Assembly: GCF_005845215.1 (NCBI RefSeq)
Contig: NZ_SPHO01000001.1
Span: 419,146 to 483,145, forward strand
Direction: 5' to 3'
Origin: Clostridium sp. 1001271st1 H5
GTDB lineage: Bacteria > Bacillota > Clostridia > Lachnospirales > Lachnospiraceae
DNA: 64,000 nucleotides
Position numbers and translations under genes: made by a program
Notes under the pieces: model-generated
Told to the model about the DNA's origin: nothing
What the model saw: only the letters and a program-made list of their open reading frames with translations
Database searches by the model: none
Shown: piece by piece, positions 41,409 to 52,432 of the stretch
Layout of the letters: every line of letters begins with the position of its first letter
Numbering within the stretch: the first letter of the stretch is position 1

Positions 41409-43685
41409 ATGAAGAACAGAATGATTGCATGGGTAAGCGGCGTGATACTGGTAGTGGTCACGCTGATGGTGATAATCGTGAAGATGGAGCCGCCCAGGGA
41501 CGGAATCATAAGGGCCCAGGCGTTTAAGGCCATGGCTCTGGCCCTTACGGACAAGGAAGAGTGTGAGAAGAGGGCGAAGGAACGGGGAACCTCCCATTTT
41601 TCAGCAAAAGAAAAGGACAACTGGTTTGTCAAATACATGGATTATCTCTATGATGAAGGCTGTCTGGACCCGGAGCTTACGCCTGCTTCCCTGTCCTCGG
41701 CCCAGGGATATCTTACATACGCAGAGGCTGCATACATGGCCGGCCAGGTGTCCGGCAAGCTGAAGCTCCAGGCCGGCTCCACCAGGAATAACCGCGGCCA
41801 GGCATATCCCGAGGAGGACTGGTGGAAACTGTATGATTCCATCCTGAAGGAGACGGACCCGGAGGGAAAGGTGGAGGAGATAGAGGCTGTGCTCTACGGC
41901 ACCCCGTCCAACCTTGACCAGGCCGAGAGCTGGACGGCCTATACCACGGCCGGCAACTTCGGGTTCCAGGGACTTGCACTGGACGCGTTCCTGGACTGTG
42001 AGATACGGTTTCTGGCCAGGAACGGGGAGATGATTACCTCGGGCCTGGTGTCCAGGAACGTGGTCTATGAGAATGTATGGCTGGCTGAAAGCGACGGCCG
42101 GCATTTTAAGGCGTATCTGGGCACGGCCTACCGCGAGTTCCCGGTGAGCGCCAAGCTTGGCGGGGAGGAGGAGATGGCCGGCAACCTGGCTGACCTCCAC
42201 ATGGAGGACGGCAAGCTGGTCAGGATAACCATGAAAAGGGACCGTCTGAGCGGTAAGGTCCTGTCCGTGACAGAGGGCGCCATTGAGATAGAAGGCTATG
42301 GGGAGATTCCTCTGGCTCCCAATTTCCATGTATATAAGGTATATGGGGATTTTAAGGTGCTGAAGGCTTCGGACATACTGGTTGGCTATAACCTGCAGGA
42401 ATTTGTGGCGGCGGACGGACAGCTGTGCGCAGCCCTTCTGGAGCGGGAATTTGATGCCAAGACCATCCGCGTCCTCCTAATGGATACTGGATTTAAACGT
42501 GTGTTCCATGCCTCTGCTGATTTGGTGCTGGGATGCGGTGCTGATTTGGAATATGAGAATGCCAAGGGAAAGATGGTGGGAGAGCGCCTGGAGGCCGGCA
42601 CGCAGCTATCAGTGGGCCCTGACAGCCCTTACCTGGAGTATGGGCGCATGATTATCACACCGGATGAGCCGGAGGCCATTACCATCCGTTCCATTGAACG
42701 GAGCCAGGGCACGCCGGTTTACAGCGGAAGTCTGGAAATCAAGGGGACGCCGGAGGGCCTGGTGCTGGTCAATGATTTGTATCTGGAGGATTATCTGACA
42801 AAGGTAGTGCCCAGCGAGATGCCGCCGTCCTATGAGAAGGAGGCGCTGAAAGCCCAGGCTGTGTGCGCCAGGACCTATGCCTACCGGCAGATACAGGGCA
42901 ACACCTACAGCCAGTACGGCGCCCATGTGGATGACAGTACGAATTTCCAGGTCTACAATAATACCAAGGCTGACGATAAGTCCACCCAGGCTGTGAAGGA
43001 GACATACGGAAAGATGCTGTTCTACGGGGATAAGCCTATTGAGGCGTTCTACTTTTCCACCTCCTGCGGCCGTACTGCGGATGCAGGCGTATGGGGGACT
43101 GACAGCGGGAAATATCCCTACCTGAGGGCAGTGGAAGTGAAAGAGGGAGGGCGGAGCCTGGGTAAGGAAGACAACCAGGGTTTTGAATCCTATATCAAGA
43201 GGGAGGACGTGATTGCCTTTGATACTTCTTATCCCATGTTCCGCTGGCAGACAGACCTTCCGGCTGACATTGCTTCGTCCCAGATTAGCGGAGCCGGTCA
43301 GGTACAGGACATGACCATAACGGACCGGGGGCCGGGAGGCATAGCAGATGAGCTGACGGTCACAGGCACCGGCGGTACCGTAACCATCAAGGGGCAGTCC
43401 GCCATCCGTTCTGCGCTGGGAAATCCGTCCCTGACCATCACCAAAAAGGACGGGGGAACCATGACGGGAACAGCCGCCCTGCCCAGTGCATTCATTGCCA
43501 TTGAAAAGAGAACAGGGGAGGACGGGAGTATTTCTTTCCATATATATGGGGGCGGTTTCGGACACGGCGTCGGCATGAGCCAGAACGGCGCCCAGGGCAT
43601 GGCAAAGACAGGAAAGGGATACAAACAGATACTGGACTTTTTCTACCAGGGAACAGAATTGAGGGAGTGCACGGAAAACCAGTGA
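41409..43685 (+). CDS. SpoIID/LytB-domain cell-wall protein
   Basis: 758 aa. A single N-terminal membrane segment (about residues 7-26) anchors it outside the cell. The middle 400 residues show no domain that I recognise, although the start has an SLH-like or repeat look (IIRAQAFKAMALAL, YLTYAEAAYMAGQV). The SpoIID domain occupies about 430-750: KVVPSEMPPSYEKEALKAQA with the catalytic-type Glu, CARTYAYRQ, FYFSTSCGRTA and GFGHGVGMSQNGAQGMA. SpoIID is a lytic transglycosylase that cleaves stem-peptide-free glycan during engulfment; LytB relatives act in vegetative wall turnover. No promoter of its own is clear behind 6S RNA. Confidence 0.88.
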   Translation: MKNRMIAWVSGVILVVVTLMVIIVKMEPPRDGIIRAQAFKAMALALTDKEECEKRAKERGTSHFSAKEKDNWFVKYMDYLYDEGCLDPELTPASLSSAQGYLTYAEAAYMAGQVSGKLKLQAGSTRNNRGQAYPEEDWWKLYDSILKETDPEGKVEEIEAVLYGTPSNLDQAESWTAYTTAGNFGFQGLALDAFLDCEIRFLARNGEMITSGLVSRNVVYENVWLAESDGRHFKAYLGTAYREFPVSAKLGGEEEMAGNLADLHMEDGKLVRITMKRDRLSGKVLSVTEGAIEIEGYGEIPLAPNFHVYKVYGDFKVLKASDILVGYNLQEFVAADGQLCAALLEREFDAKTIRVLLMDTGFKRVFHASADLVLGCGADLEYENAKGKMVGERLEAGTQLSVGPDSPYLEYGRMIITPDEPEAITIRSIERSQGTPVYSGSLEIKGTPEGLVLVNDLYLEDYLTKVVPSEMPPSYEKEALKAQAVCARTYAYRQIQGNTYSQYGAHVDDSTNFQVYNNTKADDKSTQAVKETYGKMLFYGDKPIEAFYFSTSCGRTADAGVWGTDSGKYPYLRAVEVKEGGRSLGKEDNQGFESYIKREDVIAFDTSYPMFRWQTDLPADIASSQISGAGQVQDMTITDRGPGGIADELTVTGTGGTVTIKGQSAIRSALGNPSLTITKKDGGTMTGTAALPSAFIAIEKRTGEDGSISFHIYGGGFGHGVGMSQNGAQGMAKTGKGYKQILDFFYQGTELRECTENQ

Positions 43686-43710
43686 TTCCGGCGGATTAAG
43701 CGGAAACAGA

Positions 43711-43751
43711 AAAGAGAATATAAAAGAGAATATAAAAAAGAATATAAAAAA
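43711..43751. repeat. Three 12-bp repeats GAATATAAAAGA
   Basis: Copies begin at about 43716, 43728 and 43740. On the minus strand they form a T-rich tail for the adjacent hairpin. Confidence 0.7.
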
Positions 43752-43797
43752 GAACAACCCGGCTGGGCCCTGAAGGCTTTGCCGGGGTGTTCTTTTT
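43752..43797. terminator. Bidirectional terminator between convergent genes
   Basis: GAACAACCCGGC pairs with GCCGGGGTGTTC (one mismatch), followed by TTTTTG on the plus strand. On the minus strand the same stem is followed by the T-rich complement of the 12-bp repeats. Confidence 0.8.
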
Positions 43798-43831
43798 GCT
43801 TCGTTGGAAAATAAAATCCGGAACATATGCC

Positions 43832-44560
43832 TTATGACTGCACCAGATAGACCTCTGCGTTCTGTGTGCCGTGCTGGCGTGTCTCGGCATGGGTATTGAA
43901 GAAAATATCAATGTGGTTGCCTCTGACAGCTCCGCCCCGGTCCTCCGCCGTATAGACGACGCCGTTAATCATAACCTTGGAGCCGTAGGGAATCACCCTG
44001 GGGTCCACTGCAATGGTGTGGCCTGCCGTGGCCACTGCACCGGTGCAGGTATGGCGTCCCCAGCCCTCGGAACAGGCCCTGCACGGACAATAGCCTGTTG
44101 TCTTGAACACGCCCAGGGGAACCAGGTTCTGAGCTGTGGCTGCAGGGGCTGCTTCCCTGGCTTCGGGATTGCCGTTGGTATAGGTCCTGGGATTGGAAAA
44201 ATCACTGTCTCCCACATAGCCTTCTACCAGATAGACGCCGTCGGGCAGGGTGCTCCAGTCCATGTTAAGGTTGAAGGCGTGGCATCCGTTGCCTTTGCCG
44301 CTGCCGTAAAGCTCGTCGCTGTATTCCCCGGCCGTCATCCTCTGGGAAAAAACTTCCTCGCCTGTATTCTTATCTTTGATGGATATCCTTACGTTAAGCG
44401 CATCATCAGGGGTACTGCTGTTGTAAGCCCAGCCGCTGATGGTGGTGCTGTTCACTGTTTCGAACCTTCCTTTTGGCGCTGCTGCAAGGGCTGTGATGGC
44501 AGTGGCCGCAAGCAGGCTGACAGTAAGGATAGCTCCGGTCAGTAAGTGTCTTAATTTCAT
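43832..44560 (-). CDS. Secreted 3D-domain protein
   Basis: 242 aa. Signal peptide: MKLRHLLTGAILTVSLLAAT with cleavage after ALAA near residue 28. The middle part (about 30-120) is an extracellular beta-type module (TTISGWAYNSSTPDDALNV, DGVYLVEGYVGDS). The C-terminal 3D domain (about 160-240) carries AVDPRVIPYGSKV, AEDRGGAVRG and NHIDIFF, giving the three Asp for which it is named, plus a CPCRAC pair. 3D domains share the MltA-type fold of glycan-cleaving enzymes and occur in resuscitation and germination proteins. ATG 44560 has GGAGG 10 nt upstream. Confidence 0.88.
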   Translation of the reverse strand: MKLRHLLTGAILTVSLLAATAITALAAAPKGRFETVNSTTISGWAYNSSTPDDALNVRISIKDKNTGEEVFSQRMTAGEYSDELYGSGKGNGCHAFNLNMDWSTLPDGVYLVEGYVGDSDFSNPRTYTNGNPEAREAAPAATAQNLVPLGVFKTTGYCPCRACSEGWGRHTCTGAVATAGHTIAVDPRVIPYGSKVMINGVVYTAEDRGGAVRGNHIDIFFNTHAETRQHGTQNAEVYLVQS

Positions 44561-44661
44561 GGTGTAATACCTCCTATTGCTCAAGTAATAATTAGAAAAA
44601 GATTTTTAATACATTAATAAATAATATGTAATACTTTTGTAATATATGAGCAATAAACAAG

Positions 44662-44690
44662 TTTTTACCATATTTTTTTCCTCTTGTCAA
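44662..44690 (-). promoter_or_regulatory. Possible promoter of the 3D gene at 43832
   Basis: Minus strand: TTGACA (44685-44690), 17 nt, TAAAAA (44662-44667). The dyad 44668-44702 surrounds its -35. Confidence 0.4.
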
Positions 44691-44702
44691 GGAAAAATAT
44701 GG
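44668..44702. promoter_or_regulatory. Inverted repeat around the 3D-gene promoter
   Basis: CCATATTTTT (44668-44677) and AAAAATATGG (44693-44702) are perfect inverted arms, 15 bp apart, centred on the -35 box. It looks like an operator for a dimeric regulator; a transcript hairpin is the alternative. Confidence 0.6.
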
Positions 44703-44780
44703 AAATAAGGCCATTTCCTGCAAATATAGCCGTATTTTGGTAATTATTTCTGGCCCGGATCTGTTTTTAAGGAGAAGGGC

Positions 44781-44811
44781 AAAAAAAATACCAGGCTCAT
44801 TTGCCTGGTAT
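44781..44811 (-). terminator. Terminator of the 3D gene at 44832
   Basis: On the minus strand ATACCAGGC / GCCTGGTAT with a 6-nt loop, followed by eight T. Confidence 0.9.
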
Positions 44812-44831
44812 CATTATTCTCACATTATGAA

Positions 44832-45410
44832 TCAATCCTGCACTAGGAATACCTCTGCAGTATATGTACCCTTGGCCAGGGCTTCCTCATGGGAGCCGTA
44901 AAAAATATCCAGAATATTACCGTTCACAGAAGAGCCTTTGTCCTCCACTGTGTAGACAATGCCGTCAATCTTCAGCTTAGTGCCAAGAGGAAAATAGTTC
45001 AAATCAGCAGAAATCGTGTGATTGGGAGTTGGAACCGCTCCAGAATAGGTAAGGTTATGACCGCCGGAACACTGTTCACAGCCGCAGTATCCAGTGATGG
45101 TGAAACGTCCCAGCGATGTCTCACTGGGAGCCGGAGCCTCTTCCTTCTCTTCCTTTTGGGCGCCCGGTCCCTGGGCGATGTATTCGTCTTCATTCACAAC
45201 AGCGGCCCTGTGGCCTTTGGATTCCCGTGAACCGGAGGTTTCCTGGGATTCCTGGACATCCTGGGCTGTGTCCTCGGGCGTATCTGATGTACCGGCATCC
45301 ACTACGGTTACATCCGTCCCCACCGGTTCATCGGCAAATGCCGGAAAAGCCACCGTGAGGCTGAATGCAGCCATGGCTGCTGCCAGAAGGGTTTTCTTAA
45401 TGTAATGCAT
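44832..45410 (-). CDS. Secreted 3D-domain protein, short paralogue
   Basis: 192 aa. Signal peptide MHYIKKTLLAAAMAAFSLTV, cut near FAD-E. A low-complexity acidic linker (about 30-100, rich in Glu, Ser, Asp) leads to a 3D domain with ITGYCGCEQCSGG, ISADLNYFPLGTKLKI, VEDKGSSVNG and NILDIFYG. The domain clearly matches the neighbouring 3D protein, so the pair arose by duplication and then gained different N-terminal parts. Start at ATG 45410 with GAGG 7 nt upstream. Confidence 0.88.
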   Translation of the reverse strand: MHYIKKTLLAAAMAAFSLTVAFPAFADEPVGTDVTVVDAGTSDTPEDTAQDVQESQETSGSRESKGHRAAVVNEDEYIAQGPGAQKEEKEEAPAPSETSLGRFTITGYCGCEQCSGGHNLTYSGAVPTPNHTISADLNYFPLGTKLKIDGIVYTVEDKGSSVNGNILDIFYGSHEEALAKGTYTAEVFLVQD

Positions 45411-45473
45411 ACAACTACCTCGCAATCTTATGACATTGTTATGGTTTTATATGTCTTATAAAGTTGTACCTTC

Positions 45474-45501
45474 ATTATATTACAAAAATGTTACTTGTCA
45501 A
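45474..45501 (-). promoter_or_regulatory. Promoter of the 3D gene at 44832
   Basis: Minus strand: TTGACA (45496-45501), 16 nt, TATAAT (45474-45479). Confidence 0.7.
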
Positions 45502-45690
45502 GTTGAAATAATTAAGCAAGTGTTACAAGAGTATAAAATGTGGAGAGAATATGCCGCAAAATTGGTATATTTATGTAAAAAGTGGAGGGTGAAATCCATT
45601 ATCTAGTTGATACGAAAAGGAAATGGCACATGATGTGCCGGGGGGAGAATGGAAGACACAAATAATATGAAAAGAATTTGCTTTTATCTC

Positions 45691-45719
45691 TTGACAAATG
45701 GCGCCAGAAGGAATATATT
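45691..45719 (+). promoter_or_regulatory. hrcA operon promoter
   Basis: TTGACA, 17 nt, TATATT, directly upstream of the CIRCE element. Confidence 0.8.
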
Positions 45720-45733
45720 ATGGAATGTAGATG

Positions 45734-45760
45734 TTAGCACTCCTAAACGTCGAGTGCTAA
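45734..45760. promoter_or_regulatory. CIRCE element (HrcA operator)
   Basis: Perfect TTAGCACTC-N9-GAGTGCTAA, just after the predicted start site and 25 nt before hrcA. HrcA binds it and represses the operon until heat shock. Confidence 0.98.
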
Positions 45761-45785
45761 TAATTTCAGAAAGGAAGGTGAGCAG

Positions 45786-46838
45786 ATGCCATTGGATGCA
45801 CTCCTGGACGACAGGAAGGTCACTATACTGAAGGCCATCATCAAGACATATCTGGAAACCGGGGAGCCCGTTGGCTCCAGGACCATTTCCAAGTATTCAG
45901 ACTTGAAGCTCAGCTCTGCCACCGTCCGCAATGAGATGTCAGACCTGGAAGAGATGGGGTATATTGTACAGCCCCATACCTCGGCAGGGCGGATTCCTTC
46001 CGATAAAGGGTACCGGTTCTATGTGGACCAGATTATGCTGGATAAGGAGAGCGAGGTAACTGAGTTCAAGGAAATGATGGTCCAGAAGGTTGATAAGCTG
46101 GAGCTGGTCCTTAAGAAGATGGCCCAGGTGCTGGCTGCCAATACCAACTATGCCACCATGATAAGCGGCCCCAGTTATCACAAGACAAAGCTCAAGTTCA
46201 TCCAGCTTTCCAAAATGGAGAAGCACAAGCTGCTGGTGGTCGTGGTGGTGGAAGGCAACATCATTAAGAACACCATGATTGATATCACGGACGAACTGAG
46301 TGATGAGGAGCTTCTGAACCTGAACATCCTGCTGAACAGCAGCCTCAACGGACTGACCATTGAGGAAATCAATCTGGATGTTATCAGCAAGCTGAAGGGC
46401 GATGCAGGCAACCACAGCCAGGTGGTGGACCTGGTGCTGAATGAGGTGGCGGAGGCCATCAAGGCAGGGGAAGAGGACCTGCAGATTTATACCAGCGGAG
46501 CCACCAACATTTTCAAGTACCCTGAGCTTTCGGACGGCGGCAAGGCCAGCCAGCTCATTGACACACTGGAACATAAGGAAGTGCTGCAGGAATTTGTGGC
46601 GGAGGTCAATTCCGGCACAGAGGAAGAAGCGGGCATTCAGGTTTATATCGGTGACGAGAGCCCGGTGCAGTCCATGAAGGACTGCAGTGTGGTCACTGCC
46701 AATTATGATTTGGGAGGAGGCCTGAGAGGAACCATCGGTATCATAGGACCCAAGCGTATGGACTATGAAAAGGTCCTTGGGACACTGCGCAATCTGATGA
46801 ATCAGCTGGATACAGCATTTAAAAAAGATGAAAGGTGA
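45786..46838 (+). CDS. hrcA: Heat-inducible transcription repressor HrcA
   Basis: 350-aa repressor that binds CIRCE and needs GroEL for activity. N-terminal winged helix: GEPVGSRTISKYSDLKLSSA and VRNEMSDLEEMGYI, then QPHTSAGRIPSDKGYRFYV; an effector domain follows. First gene of the operon; GAAAGGAAGGTG precedes the ATG. It represses its own operon through the CIRCE site upstream. groESL, the other usual target, is not in the window. Confidence 0.97.
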   Translation: MPLDALLDDRKVTILKAIIKTYLETGEPVGSRTISKYSDLKLSSATVRNEMSDLEEMGYIVQPHTSAGRIPSDKGYRFYVDQIMLDKESEVTEFKEMMVQKVDKLELVLKKMAQVLAANTNYATMISGPSYHKTKLKFIQLSKMEKHKLLVVVVVEGNIIKNTMIDITDELSDEELLNLNILLNSSLNGLTIEEINLDVISKLKGDAGNHSQVVDLVLNEVAEAIKAGEEDLQIYTSGATNIFKYPELSDGGKASQLIDTLEHKEVLQEFVAEVNSGTEEEAGIQVYIGDESPVQSMKDCSVVTANYDLGGGLRGTIGIIGPKRMDYEKVLGTLRNLMNQLDTAFKKDER

Positions 46839-46844
46839 TAAGCT

Positions 46845-47474
46845 GTGAGTGAAGATATGAAGGACGAAGAGTTAAAAAAGGAAGATGAGGCCCTGAAGAC
46901 AGAGCAGGAAACAGAAGATGCCCCTAATGCCGGAGAGCCGGCAGAAGGCTGTACCCCGGAGGAAACAGAGGAAGGTACAGAGGAAGCGCCTGCTGGTGAA
47001 AAGGAAGAAAAAAAGGGATTCTTTAAAAAGAAAAAGGACCCCAGGGATGAGAAGATAGAAGAGCTCACCGACCGGGTGAAGCGCCAGATGGCGGAATTTG
47101 AGAATTTCCGCAAGAGGACGGACAAGGAAAAGTCCTCCATGTATGAGATGGGGGCAAAGGACATCATAGAGAGAATCCTTCCCGTCATCGACAATTTTGA
47201 GAGAGGCCTGGCAACTGTGCCTGAGGATGCAAAGGGAACACCCCTTGCAGAGGGCATGGAGAAGATATATAAGCAGTTGAGCAAAACGCTGGAGGAAGCA
47301 GGCGTAAAAGCCATTGAAGCAGTAGGCCGGGAGTTTGACCCTAACTTCCACAATGCAGTGATGCACGTGGATGACGACAGCCTGGGAGAGAACATTGTGG
47401 CGGAGGAATTGCAGAAGGGTTACATGTACAGGGACAGCGTGGTAAGACACAGTATGGTAAAAGTGGCAAATTGA
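46845..47474 (+). CDS. grpE: GrpE nucleotide exchange factor
   Basis: 209 aa. Releases ADP from DnaK. A long acidic N-terminus (about 1-70, rich in Glu) is followed by the dimer coiled coil and the family block EFDPNFHNAVMHV near residue 165. GTG 46845 is chosen, with AAAGGTG 7 nt upstream; ATG 46857 is also possible. Six nucleotides after hrcA. Confidence 0.95.
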   Translation: MSEDMKDEELKKEDEALKTEQETEDAPNAGEPAEGCTPEETEEGTEEAPAGEKEEKKGFFKKKKDPRDEKIEELTDRVKRQMAEFENFRKRTDKEKSSMYEMGAKDIIERILPVIDNFERGLATVPEDAKGTPLAEGMEKIYKQLSKTLEEAGVKAIEAVGREFDPNFHNAVMHVDDDSLGENIVAEELQKGYMYRDSVVRHSMVKVAN

Positions 47475-47493
47475 CATATCCCAATCATTATAA

Positions 47494-49395
<1,902 letters not shown>

Positions 49396-49426
49396 GCGTA
49401 AGGAAGTAAATCCGTATAAAACAAAC

Positions 49427-49464
49427 AGGGGGCTTAGGAGCCGGGAAACCGGCCACTACCCCCT
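49427..49464 (+). other. Hairpin between dnaK and dnaJ
   Basis: AGGGGG / CCCCCT enclose a smaller CCGG-GAAA-CCGG hairpin. No T-run follows, so an RNA-processing or stability role in setting dnaK:dnaJ ratio is more likely than full termination. Confidence 0.5.
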
Positions 49465-49546
49465 TTGTGGCTGATAAAGAGTGCTTTTGAAACCTGCCCG
49501 CCAGGGCTGGTTTTGCGGCGTTCAGATAGATTAAGAGGTAAACAAC

Positions 49547-50698
49547 ATGGCAGAGAGTAAGAGAGATTACTATGAAGTTCTGGGCGTTCCCAAAGATGCA
49601 GATGAGGATGCATTGAAAAAAGCATACAGGAAACTTGCCAAGAAATACCACCCCGATGCCAACCCAGGCGATAAGGAGGCAGAGGCCAAGTTCAAAGAGG
49701 CTTCCGAGGCATACAGCGTGTTAAGCGACCCTCAGAAACGTCAGCAGTACGACCAGTTCGGCCATGCTGCATTTGAACAGGGCGGTGCTGGGGCAGGCGG
49801 CTTTGGCGGCGGCTTCGGCGGCTTTGACTTTGGCGGGGATATGGGTGATATCTTCGGCGATATCTTTGGTGATATTTTCGGCGGCGGCAGGTCCTCCAGG
49901 GCCAGAAGCGGGCCTTCACGGGGCGCCAACATAAAGACTTCGGTCAGGATTACATTTGAGGAAGCCGTATTTGGCTGTGATAAAGAGATTGAGATTAACT
50001 TCAAGGAAACCTGCGCCAGCTGTCACGGCACAGGCGCAAAGGCAGGAACCTCCCCCCAGACCTGTGCAAAGTGTAATGGAAAGGGCAAAATCATGTACAC
50101 CCAGCAGTCCTTTTTCGGGACCGTGCAGAATGTACAGACATGTCCGGACTGTAACGGCACCGGACAGGTCATCAAGGAAAAGTGTTCTGATTGTTACGGT
50201 ACGGGATATAAGACCGTGCGCAAGAAATTCAAGGTATCCATACCCGCAGGCATTGACAACGGCCAGTGCGTGCGTCTGGCAGGGGGCGGCGAGCCCGGCA
50301 CAGGCGGCGGCGAGCGGGGGGATTTGCTGGTGGAGGCGGTTGTCTCCCAGCATCCGATTTTCAAGCGCCAGGATACCAGCATTTATTCCACAGTGCCTAT
50401 ATCCTTTGCGCGGGCAGCGCTGGGAGGCCCGATTCGCATAAAGACCGTGGACGGCGAGGTGGAGTACGATGTAAGGCCCGGCACCCAGACAGATACCAAG
50501 GTGCGGCTAAAGGGCAAGGGTGTTCCTTCTCTGCGCAGCCGCAATGTCAGGGGCGACCACTATGTTACCCTGGTGGTACAGGTTCCGGAGCGTATGACCC
50601 AGGCCCAGAAGGAAGCCTTAAGGCGGTTTGACGACGCAATGAACGGCGTCGCTTCCCAGGAGGAAGAGAAACCTAAGAAAAAGGGTATTTTCAAATAG
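49547..50698 (+). CDS. dnaJ: Chaperone DnaJ (Hsp40)
   Basis: 383 aa, full-length type I. J domain 1-70 with HPD ([11 protein letters not shown]), a Gly/Phe-rich region ([14 protein letters not shown]), and four zinc-binding CxxCxGxG repeats ([32 protein letters not shown]), then the substrate-binding C-terminus. Stimulates DnaK ATPase. Last gene of the operon, with a strong terminator behind. Confidence 0.98.
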   Translation: MAESKRDYYEVLGVPKDADEDALKKAYRKLAKKYHPDANPGDKEAEAKFKEASEAYSVLSDPQKRQQYDQFGHAAFEQGGAGAGGFGGGFGGFDFGGDMGDIFGDIFGDIFGGGRSSRARSGPSRGANIKTSVRITFEEAVFGCDKEIEINFKETCASCHGTGAKAGTSPQTCAKCNGKGKIMYTQQSFFGTVQNVQTCPDCNGTGQVIKEKCSDCYGTGYKTVRKKFKVSIPAGIDNGQCVRLAGGGEPGTGGGERGDLLVEAVVSQHPIFKRQDTSIYSTVPISFARAALGGPIRIKTVDGEVEYDVRPGTQTDTKVRLKGKGVPSLRSRNVRGDHYVTLVVQVPERMTQAQKEALRRFDDAMNGVASQEEEKPKKKGIFK

Positions 50699-50714
50699 AT
50701 ACGTATTACCATGA

Positions 50715-50751
50715 GCCCGGACAGGCAGCACCAGAGTCTGTCCGGGCTTTT
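50715..50751 (+). terminator. dnaJ terminator
   Basis: Perfect 10-bp stem GCCCGGACAG / CTGTCCGGGC with a 13-nt loop, followed by TTTT. Confidence 0.9.
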
Positions 50752-50891
50752 ACGTCCATGCCCGGTATTGTGCAACGGACAAAAAAGGGTAATGACAGAC
50801 AGGATGCTGCAGCAGGGGAAATGCTGCGGCAGGGAGGATGGGGGAGGCTGGGAAAATGGCCGTGACAGGTAAAAAGGAGAGGGAGAATCAG

Positions 50892-52346
50892 ATGGATAAC
50901 AGTTATTTTGGGACGCTGGCGGTTCCGCTGCCGGAAGACATAGAAAAGCTTAAGTGGAGAGGGGAATTTGACAGGGCTGCCAGGATTATAGACAACAGGC
51001 TGAAAAGAGACATTCCATTGGTCTTAAAAAAGCGGCTTATGATTGAAAGAGAGATTCTTAAGCGGATGCCGGAACAATACCCCTATACATGGAGTGAGGC
51101 TTTGGCCATGCTGCGGGATAATGTAAGGGATTTTGAGGACAGCGAGCTGGAAACCCTGTGGGAGGAGGATGCAGCGGATTGGATTTACGTGGACGGAGAG
51201 GTCCGCTTCCGAAGCAGTTTCCTGAGAAATGTGTTAAAGACCAGAAAGGAATATGAGAACCGGGCCCTGGACCGGGAACTGGTCCGTTCCAAGGCAGAGA
51301 ACTTTGCGCTGCTTAACAGGACCATTGCCGCCATGAAAGAGCAGGGAGGCGCGGGATGCAGATTCCGCATACGCGGGACCCTTGCAATCCGGGAGGAGGC
51401 AGAGCGGGCAGGGGAGGAAATCAAGGTCTATCTTCCGCTTCCCATTGAATATGCCCAGATAAAGAACGTGAACGTCCACAGCGTCAGAATCGGGGGAAGG
51501 GAAGCTGAAAATTGGGAATATACCATTGCGCGGGCGGATGCCTTTCAGCGTACCATCTGCTTCCATACAAAACACAGGAAGGGACAGGAATATTCGGTGG
51601 AGTTTTCCTTTGAGAATCAGGAAACGTATCTGGATTTCTCCTGTGAAAGCCTTAAACATGGCGGGCCGGAACCTGGCTCAGAACGGGGCGCAGAGTCCTG
51701 TCGGAAAAATGGTTCTGCTGAAACGCCGGAGGCCTGGCTGGTTCAGCAGCAGCCCCATATCCGTTTCACCCCTTTTATCCGGGAACTGGCAGCCGGGATA
51801 GCGGGTGAGGAACAGGACCCCTTGAGGAAGGCCAGACGAATATACGACTATATTACCACCCATGTGATGTATTCCTATGTGCGCAGTTATTTTACCCTGA
51901 CTGACATCCCCCAGTATGCTGCATCATCCATGAAGGGAGACTGCGGAGTGCAGGCGCTGCTGTTCATCACCCTGTGCCGCGCGGTTGGTATTCCTGCCAG
52001 ATGGCAGGCAGGTCTTTATACATCACCCTTTGAAATCAGCTGCCACGACTGGGCGCAGTTTTATACAGAATCCCATGGCTGGCGCTATGCGGACTGTTCC
52101 TTCGGCGGGGCGGCTTACCGGGAGGGGGAGACGCAGAGGTGGGATTTTTACTTTGGCAATCTGGACCCCTTCCGCCTTCCGGCAGCCAGGGAGTTCGGAC
52201 ATGAGTTTGAACCGCCCATGGTCCATTTGAGGAACGACCCCTATGATAACCAGATGGGGGAGGCGGAATACGGGGACAGAAGCCTTCTGGAAGAGGAATA
52301 CAACACAAAATATGAGATGATTTTCCAGGAGAATCTGCCATATTAA
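50892..52346 (+). CDS. Transglutaminase-like domain protein
   Basis: 484 aa, no signal peptide. The first ~280 residues match no family that I recognise. The transglutaminase-like core has the full triad: C351 in GDCGVQALLFITLCRAVGIP, H385 in CHDWAQFY and D401 in YADCSFG. Related bacterial proteins are cysteine proteases or amidases rather than cross-linking enzymes. ATG 50892 has GAGGGAG 7 nt upstream; ATG 50856 and 50838 are in-frame alternatives. Confidence 0.82.
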   Translation: MDNSYFGTLAVPLPEDIEKLKWRGEFDRAARIIDNRLKRDIPLVLKKRLMIEREILKRMPEQYPYTWSEALAMLRDNVRDFEDSELETLWEEDAADWIYVDGEVRFRSSFLRNVLKTRKEYENRALDRELVRSKAENFALLNRTIAAMKEQGGAGCRFRIRGTLAIREEAERAGEEIKVYLPLPIEYAQIKNVNVHSVRIGGREAENWEYTIARADAFQRTICFHTKHRKGQEYSVEFSFENQETYLDFSCESLKHGGPEPGSERGAESCRKNGSAETPEAWLVQQQPHIRFTPFIRELAAGIAGEEQDPLRKARRIYDYITTHVMYSYVRSYFTLTDIPQYAASSMKGDCGVQALLFITLCRAVGIPARWQAGLYTSPFEISCHDWAQFYTESHGWRYADCSFGGAAYREGETQRWDFYFGNLDPFRLPAAREFGHEFEPPMVHLRNDPYDNQMGEAEYGDRSLLEEEYNTKYEMIFQENLPY

Positions 52347-52432
52347 AAAAGAGCCCGATAAAATATTAAGAAATCCGTAAAGAATTGTAAGAATTAGTAG
52401 GCTATAATGTTATCATATCTGCAGAAAGGTAT

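Noticed and set aside
43711..43751. Phase-variable promoter spacer
   Set aside because: The three 12-bp units lie downstream of both convergent genes, next to a terminator, not between promoter boxes.
45649..45831. 60-aa open frame before hrcA
   Set aside because: It runs through the promoter and CIRCE element and into hrcA in another frame.
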